Positions 53,183-58,381 of a stretch of DNA of 58,381 nucleotides are shown piece by piece. The notes below the pieces were generated by a model, which worked only from the letters and a program-made list of their open reading frames with translations, was not told where the DNA came from and did not search any database. Origin of the DNA: Massilia brevitalea. Its GTDB lineage: Bacteria; Pseudomonadota; Gammaproteobacteria; Burkholderiales; Burkholderiaceae_D. The DNA lies in NCBI RefSeq assembly GCF_030711405.1, contig NZ_JAULSI010000025.1, positions 1-58,381 of the forward strand, written 5' to 3'. Each line of letters opens with the position of its first letter. The first letter of the stretch is position 1. A program made the position numbers and the translations under genes.

Positions 53183-53507
53183 CGGTGTCGTCTCCATTGT
53201 GATTGTGGGTCGCGCCCGATGATCAGGCATGCATACCGCACAGTCAAGCGAATCCGCGTGCACTCCCGGGGTGAGTGTCAATACAAATACGCCCTCGTAT
53301 GTGGCACCGGTGTGCACCCGCGTAGCGAGGCGTGTAGCCAGTTTGTATCGCGGGTGAAGATTGCCTATTCAAAACGTTTGGTTGCTGATAATGTTCAGCA
53401 GTTTGCCGATGCGCGCACAACGCCGGCAGCCACGAGTTCACCATATACATACGCGGCACGGTCCGTATGAACGCCGCCCCAGAAGCAGCTTGAATTCAGG
53501 AGACAGA
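53183..53507. other. Divergent region upstream of methyltransferase and TldD-like genes
   Basis: 325-bp gap. It contains the ribosome site CAGGAGAC for the TldD-like gene and a TGATAAT that could be a -10 box near 53385-53391, without a good -35. No hairpin repeat, small ORF or structured RNA was recognised. Confidence 0.4.
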
Positions 53508-55145
53508 ATGGAACGTCGTACCTTCCTCAACATCGGCACCATCGCCTTTGGCTCGATGCTGATCCCGGTGGCTGGCCGCGCAATCGCGGCCGAAGAGCTG
53601 CTCAATCCGATGGCCGCATCGGCGAAAAAGGCGCTGGCCGACATCGCGCTGAACGCCGCCACCAAGGCCGGCGCTTCCTACTGCGACGTGCGCATCGGGC
53701 GCTACCTGAACCAGTTCGTCACCACCCGAGATTTGAACGTCGAGAACGTGGTCAACACCGAATCGGCCGGCGTCGGCGTGCGCGTGATCGTGAACGGCGC
53801 TTACGGCTTTGCCGCCACCTCCGACATGACCAACGACGGCATCGCCGGCGCCGCGCGCCAGGCCGTGGCCATCGCCAAGGCCAACGCCAAGCTGCAGACC
53901 GAACCGGTGCAGCTGGCGCCGGTGAAGGGCGTCGGTGAAGTGGCCTGGGCCACGCCGATCAAGAAGGACTGGCGCACCGTGCCGATCAAGGACAAGGCCG
54001 AGCTGCTGATCGCCGCCAACAAGGCCGGCATGGACGGCGGCGCCAACTTCATGCAGTCGATGCTGTTCCAGGTGAACCAGCAGAAGTACTTCGCTTCCAC
54101 CGACGGCTCCTACATCGACCAGGACCTGCACCGCCTGTGGGCGCCGATGACGGCCACCGCGGTCGACAAGGCCAGCGGCAAGTTCCGCTCGCGCGCCGGC
54201 CTGGGCGCACCGGTCGGCATGGGCTACGAATACCTCGATGCCCGCCCCGAGCACAAGATCAAGGCCGCCGGCGGCGTCGCCACCCTGTACACGCACTCCT
54301 ACGACATCGTCGAAGACGCGCGCGCCGCCGGCCGCGACGCCAAGCGCAAGCTCACGGCCAAGTCGGTCACCCCGGGCAAGTACGATCTGATGCTCAGCCC
54401 CGAGCACCTGTTCCTGACCATCCACGAATCGGTGGGCCACCCGACGGAACTCGACCGCGTGCTCGGCTACGAAGCCAACTACGCCGGCACCAGCTTCGCC
54501 ACGCTGGACAAATGGGAGTCGAAGAAATTCAAGTACGGCTCGCCGATCGTCAACATCGTCGCCGACAAGACCACCCCGGGTTCGCTCGGCGCCGTGGGCT
54601 ACGACGACGAAGGCGTGCGCTGCAAGCAGTGGGACATCATCAAGGACGGCGTGCTGGTGAACTACCAGGCCACGCGCGACCAGGCCCACATCATCGGCGA
54701 AAAGGAATCGCATGGCTGCTCGTACGCCGACTCGTGGAGCAACGTGCAGTTCCAGCGCATGCCGAACGTGTCGCTCGCGGCCGGCAAAAAGAAAATGACG
54801 CCGGACGAGATGGTCAAGGGCATCAAGAAGGGCATCTACATCGTCGGCGACGGCTCCTTCTCGATCGACCAGCAGCGCTACAACTTCCAGTTCGGCGGCC
54901 AGCTGTTCTACGAAATCAAGGACGGCAAGATCGGCGAGATGCTGGAAGACGTGGCCTACCAGGCGAACACCCAGGAATTCTGGAGCGCCTGCAGCGGCAT
55001 CTGCGACGAGCGCGACTGGCGCATGGGCGGCTCCTTCTTCGACGGCAAGGGCCAGCCACCGCAGATTTCCATCGTGTCGCACGGGTCGTCGACCGCGCGC
55101 TTCGACGGCATCAACGTGATCAACACCGCCCGCAAGATCGGTTAA
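53508..55145 (+). CDS. TldD-like metallopeptidase with Tat signal, copy 1
   Basis: 545-aa member of the TldD/PmbA family. The N-terminus MERRTFLNIGTIAFGSMLIP is a twin-arginine signal (RRTFL) ending near RAIAAEE, so export in folded form is predicted. The zinc motif H306-E-x-x-x-H311 lies in TIHESVGHPTELDRVLGYEANYAG, the mark of the catalytic TldD subunit. Other family segments are GCSYADSWS and DIIKDGVLVNYQATRDQ. Known TldD-TldE pairs are cytoplasmic and cut unfolded peptides (microcin B17 maturation, CcdA decay). The unsignalled TldE-like gene starts 10 bp downstream. Confidence 0.93.
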   Translation: MERRTFLNIGTIAFGSMLIPVAGRAIAAEELLNPMAASAKKALADIALNAATKAGASYCDVRIGRYLNQFVTTRDLNVENVVNTESAGVGVRVIVNGAYGFAATSDMTNDGIAGAARQAVAIAKANAKLQTEPVQLAPVKGVGEVAWATPIKKDWRTVPIKDKAELLIAANKAGMDGGANFMQSMLFQVNQQKYFASTDGSYIDQDLHRLWAPMTATAVDKASGKFRSRAGLGAPVGMGYEYLDARPEHKIKAAGGVATLYTHSYDIVEDARAAGRDAKRKLTAKSVTPGKYDLMLSPEHLFLTIHESVGHPTELDRVLGYEANYAGTSFATLDKWESKKFKYGSPIVNIVADKTTPGSLGAVGYDDEGVRCKQWDIIKDGVLVNYQATRDQAHIIGEKESHGCSYADSWSNVQFQRMPNVSLAAGKKKMTPDEMVKGIKKGIYIVGDGSFSIDQQRYNFQFGGQLFYEIKDGKIGEMLEDVAYQANTQEFWSACSGICDERDWRMGGSFFDGKGQPPQISIVSHGSSTARFDGINVINTARKIG

Positions 55146-55155
55146 GGAAACGCAC

Positions 55156-56490
55156 ATGACCATCCTGACCCAGGAACAGACCAAGCGCATCTGCGACCGC
55201 GTACTGTCGCTGACCAAGGCCGACGAATGCATCGTCAGCATCGGCGGCAAACGCGCCGGCAACATCCGCTTCGCCCGGAATGCCGTGTCCACCGCCGGCC
55301 TGACCGACGACACGTCGATCACCGTGCGCGTCGCCTTCGGCAAGCGCCAGGGCACCGCCAGCATCAACGAGTTCGACGACAGGTCGCTCGAACGGGTGGT
55401 GCGCCGCGCCGAGGAGCTGGCGCGCCTGGCGCCGGAAAACCCGGAGTTCATGCCGGCCGTCGCCAAGGCCGCGTTCAAACAATCGAACACCTTTGTCCAG
55501 AAGACCGCCGACATCGACCCCGAGATCCGCGCCCAGGCCGCCGCCTACAGCATCGAGGCCTGCCGCAAGCAGGGCCTGGTCGCTGCCGGCTTCCTGACCG
55601 ACACCACCTCGTTCGAGACCATCGCGAATTCGAACGGCGTCTTCGGCCACCAGGTCCTGACCTCGCTCGACTTCACCTGCACCATCCGCACCGAAGACGG
55701 CCGCGGATCGGGCTGGGTCAAGCGCTCGGCGCGCGACCTGGCGAAATTCGATCCGCGCGAGGCGGCCGACGTCGCCATCGAAAAAGCGCTGCGCTCGGTC
55801 GATGCCAAGGCGCTGGAACCGGGCCGCTACACCGTGGTGCTGGAACCGGCCGCCACCAGCGATTTGCTCGCCTTTATGTTCAACGGCTTCGACGCGCGCC
55901 GCGCCGACGAAGGCCGCAGCTTCCTGTCCAAGGCCGGAGGCAAGAACCGCCTGGGCGACAAGCTGTTCGACGAACAGGTGAACATCTGGACCGACCCATG
56001 GAATCCGGACGTGCCGGTGCTGCCGTGGGATGAATCCATGCGCGCCCGCGAGCGCATCGACCTGATCAAGGGCGGCCGCGTGGCGTCGATGGATTACTCG
56101 CGCTACTGGGCCCAGCAAAAGGGCGTGCGCTCGATCGGCGGCGCCGGCAACTACATCATGGGCGGCACGGATAAAACCACGGCCGAACTGATCGCCAACA
56201 CCAAGAAGGGCGTGCTGGTTACCCGCACCTGGTACATCCGCATGGTCGACCCGCAATCGGTGGCCCTGACCGGCCTGACCCGCGACGGCACCTTCTACAT
56301 CGAGAACGGCAAGATCAAGCACCCGATCAAGAACTTCCGCTTCAACGAAAGTCCGGTGGCGCTGCTGAACAACATCGAGGAAATCGGCAAGCCGGTGGTG
56401 ATCGGCGGCGACGAAGGCCCGGACCCGATGGTGATTCCGTCGATGAAGGTACGGGACTTCAACTTCACGTCCTTGTCGGACGCGGTGTAA
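55156..56490 (+). CDS. TldE/PmbA-like partner protein
   Basis: 444-aa TldD/PmbA-family protein lacking the HExxxH zinc motif, as expected for the non-catalytic TldE subunit. The N-terminal domain (KADECIVSIGGKRAGNIRFARNAVSTAG) and the middle GRYTVVLEPAATSDLLAFMFNGF align with PmbA. It starts with ATG at 55156 after AAGGAAA and shows no Sec or Tat signal, although its partner is Tat-tagged. It probably pairs with the upstream TldD-like protein as a heterodimer. It may be carried across with it. Confidence 0.92.
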   Translation: MTILTQEQTKRICDRVLSLTKADECIVSIGGKRAGNIRFARNAVSTAGLTDDTSITVRVAFGKRQGTASINEFDDRSLERVVRRAEELARLAPENPEFMPAVAKAAFKQSNTFVQKTADIDPEIRAQAAAYSIEACRKQGLVAAGFLTDTTSFETIANSNGVFGHQVLTSLDFTCTIRTEDGRGSGWVKRSARDLAKFDPREAADVAIEKALRSVDAKALEPGRYTVVLEPAATSDLLAFMFNGFDARRADEGRSFLSKAGGKNRLGDKLFDEQVNIWTDPWNPDVPVLPWDESMRARERIDLIKGGRVASMDYSRYWAQQKGVRSIGGAGNYIMGGTDKTTAELIANTKKGVLVTRTWYIRMVDPQSVALTGLTRDGTFYIENGKIKHPIKNFRFNESPVALLNNIEEIGKPVVIGGDEGPDPMVIPSMKVRDFNFTSLSDAV

Positions 56491-56541
56491 GCAATAACGA
56501 GCGCGTGCCGATGGCTGCCAGCCGGTAATCGGTCGCGCATC

Positions 56542-56676
56542 GTAGGGTGGGCTCTCGAGCCCACGCGGATGCGGCGCATGAACGGCCGCATATCCATTTG
56601 CACCGGACATCGGCGCACCGCGGTTCGGTTTCGACATGGACGTGTCGTACCGCGTGGGCACGAGTGCCCACCCTAC
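56542..56676. repeat. Inverted pair of dispersed hairpin repeats (locus 11)
   Basis: Forward copy 56542-56568 with stem GGGCTC/GAGCCC and reverse copy 56650-56676 with GGGCAC/GTGCCC. They lie in the 224-bp gap between the two TldD/TldE modules. Confidence 0.85.
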
Positions 56677-56714
56677 GAAAAACGTGACCGCACAGGTCAC
56701 GATATGGAGACAAG

Positions 56715-58352
56715 ATGGAACGACGTAGCTTCTTAAAAATCGGCGCCGGCACGGCGGGCGCCATGCTGGTCCCGATCTTCGGCAATGCCATCGCCGCCGA
56801 AGACCTGCTCAACCCGATGGCGCTGAGCTTCAAGAAATCCCTGGCCGACGCCGCCCTGAACGCCGCCACGCAAGCCGGCGCGTCCTACTGCGACGTACGC
56901 ATCGGCCGCTACCTGAACCAGTTCATCACCACGCGCGACCTGAACGTCGAGAACATCACCAACACCGAATCGACCGGTGTCGGCGTGCGCGTGATCGCCG
57001 GCGGCGCCTACGGTTTCGCCGCCACCAACAGCCTGCACCCCGACGCCGTGGCCGCCGCCGCGCGCCAGGCCGTGGCGATTGCCAAGGCCAATGCCCGCCT
57101 GCAAACCGAGCCGGTGCAACTCGCGCCGGTCAAGGGCGTGGGCGAAGTCAGCTGGGCCACGCCGATCAAGAAAGACTGGCGCGCGGTCCCGGTCAAGGAA
57201 AAGGCCGACATGCTGATCGCCGCCAACAAGGTCGGCCTGGAGGCGGGCGCCAGCTTCATGACGGCCAACCTGTTCCAGATTAACCAGCAAAAGTACTTCG
57301 CCTCCACCGACGGTTCCTACATCGACCAGGACATCCACCGCCTGTGGGCGCCGATCACCGCCACCGCGGTCGACAAGGCCACCGGCAAGTTCCGCTCGCG
57401 CGGCGGCCTCGGCGCCCCGGTGAGCATGGGCTACGAATACTTCGATGTGCGCGCGCAAGACAAGGTGCGCGCCGCCGGCGGCGTGACCACGCTGTACACG
57501 AAATCGTACGACGTAGTGGAAGACGCCCGCCTCGCCGGCAAGCAGGCACGCGAAAAGCTCAGCGCAAAATCGGTCGAACCCGGCAAGTACGATTTGGTGC
57601 TGGCGCCGGAACACCTGTTCCTGACCATACACGAAGCCGTCGGCCACCCGACGGAGCTGGACCGCGTGCTCGGCTACGAGGCCAACTACGCCGGCACCAG
57701 TTTCGCTACGCTGGATAAATGGCAGACGAAGAAATTCAAGTTCGGCGCCGAGCGCGTGAACTTCATCGCCGACCGTACCACGCCGGGTTCGCTGGGCCTG
57801 ATCGGCTACGACGATGAAGGCGTGCGCGCCAAGGAATGGGACATCATCAAGGACGGCGTATTGGTGAATTACCAGGCCACGCGCGACCAGGTCCACATCA
57901 TCGGCGAAAAAGAATCGCACGGCTGCTCGTATGCGGATTCGTGGAGCAGCGTGCAGTTCCAGCGCATGCCGAACGTGTCGCTGGCCGCCGGCAAAGCGAA
58001 ATTGACACCGGACGAGATGGTCGCCGACGTCAAGAAGGGCATCTACATCGTCGGCCGCGGCTCCTACTCGATCGACCAGCAGCGCTACAACTTCCAGTTC
58101 GGCGGCACGCTGTTCTACGAGATCAAGAACGGCAAGATCACGAACCCGCTGGAAGACGTGGCCTACCAGTCGAACACCCAGGAATTCTGGAACGCCTGCA
58201 GCGCCATCTGCGACGAACGCGACTGGCGCATGGGCGGCTCCTTCTTCGACGGCAAGGGCCAGCCGAGCCAGGTCAGCGCGGTCTCGCACGGGTCGAGCAC
58301 CACGCGCTTCAACGGCATCAATGTCATCAACACCGCACGCAAGATCGGTTGA
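56715..58352 (+). CDS. TldD-like metallopeptidase with Tat signal, copy 2
   Basis: 545 aa, the same length as copy 1 and identical at about four of five positions by eye. The Tat motif is RRSFLK in MERRSFLKIGAGTAGAML, and the zinc motif is H306-E-A-V-G-H311 (THEAVGHPTE-type, here TIHEAVGHPTELDRV). Divergence is greatest in the signal peptide and in surface stretches such as residues 105-115. The next gene starts 9 bp downstream. GAGACAAG precedes the ATG. Confidence 0.93.
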   Translation: MERRSFLKIGAGTAGAMLVPIFGNAIAAEDLLNPMALSFKKSLADAALNAATQAGASYCDVRIGRYLNQFITTRDLNVENITNTESTGVGVRVIAGGAYGFAATNSLHPDAVAAAARQAVAIAKANARLQTEPVQLAPVKGVGEVSWATPIKKDWRAVPVKEKADMLIAANKVGLEAGASFMTANLFQINQQKYFASTDGSYIDQDIHRLWAPITATAVDKATGKFRSRGGLGAPVSMGYEYFDVRAQDKVRAAGGVTTLYTKSYDVVEDARLAGKQAREKLSAKSVEPGKYDLVLAPEHLFLTIHEAVGHPTELDRVLGYEANYAGTSFATLDKWQTKKFKFGAERVNFIADRTTPGSLGLIGYDDEGVRAKEWDIIKDGVLVNYQATRDQVHIIGEKESHGCSYADSWSSVQFQRMPNVSLAAGKAKLTPDEMVADVKKGIYIVGRGSYSIDQQRYNFQFGGTLFYEIKNGKITNPLEDVAYQSNTQEFWNACSAICDERDWRMGGSFFDGKGQPSQVSAVSHGSSTTRFNGINVINTARKIG

Positions 58353-58361
58353 GGAAAACAC

Positions 58362-58381
58362 ATGAAACAGCTGAACCAGGA
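58362..58381 (+). CDS. Start of a second TldE/PmbA-like gene (partial)
   Basis: An ATG at 58362 follows GAGGAAA 9 bp after the copy 2 stop, in the same position and context as the TldE-like gene after copy 1. Only MKQLNQ is visible before the window ends, so the identity is inferred from the parallel arrangement. Confidence 0.5.

Overview
The window is GC-rich chromosomal DNA with the gene content of a betaproteobacterium of the Burkholderiales, most likely an Oxalobacteraceae member such as Massilia, Telluria or Duganella. This rests on the yajC-secD-secF set, a Pseudomonas-type two-subunit arginine succinyltransferase operon, and many M1, S46 and TldD-type peptidases. No reference search was possible, so the placement is inference. 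No phage, transposase, CRISPR array, rRNA or tRNA was seen.

Layout. 0-1.2 kb: tail of an unknown gene and a XenA-like ene-reductase. 1.6-4.9 kb: yajC-secD-secF. 4.9-5.6 kb: two tandem copies of a likely small RNA gene, then a long palindrome. 5.6-9.7 kb: HDOD protein, MarR regulator with a small acidic protein, EamA exporter, an ArgR-like AraC regulator, and a small membrane protein. 9.9-22.2 kb: the arginine succinyltransferase (AST) operon astC-aruF-aruG-astD-astB-gdhB-astE, with a large NAD-glutamate dehydrogenase inside it. 22.2-24.6 kb: a 910-bp heptanucleotide satellite (130 GCACCCC units) directly upstream of a second OYE gene. 24.7-34.6 kb: GIN-domain lipoprotein, flavohemoglobin with an NsrR-type regulator, amino acid permease, MASE4 hybrid kinase, alpha/beta hydrolase, and a frameshifted PAAR gene with a partner gene. 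34.6-46.1 kb: S46 dipeptidyl-peptidase, cardiolipin synthase-like protein, GlsB-type and glycine-zipper stress proteins, a cytochrome b561/YceI operon, a TonB receptor and purB. 46.1-58.4 kb: GST and PfkB kinase, Gdt1-type Mn transporter, M1 peptidase plus serine hydrolase, an exported methyltransferase, and a duplicated TldD/TldE module in which the TldD partners carry Tat signals.

How the genes fit together. The ArgR-like regulator lies just upstream of the ast operon, and a candidate ArgR site overlaps the -35 region of astC. The operon converts arginine to glutamate plus succinate, and the embedded dehydrogenase would pass the glutamate on to 2-oxoglutarate. The NsrR-like gene and hmp carry matching operators, a standard nitric-oxide defence circuit.

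The most distinctive feature is a family of about 27-bp hairpin repeats (core GTAGGGTGGGC..GCCCACGCGG). It occurs at eleven intergenic loci, mostly as inverted pairs, with compensatory changes in the stem. The strongest leads are this family, the heptamer satellite, the tandem sRNA pair and the Tat-exported TldD with an unsignalled TldE.
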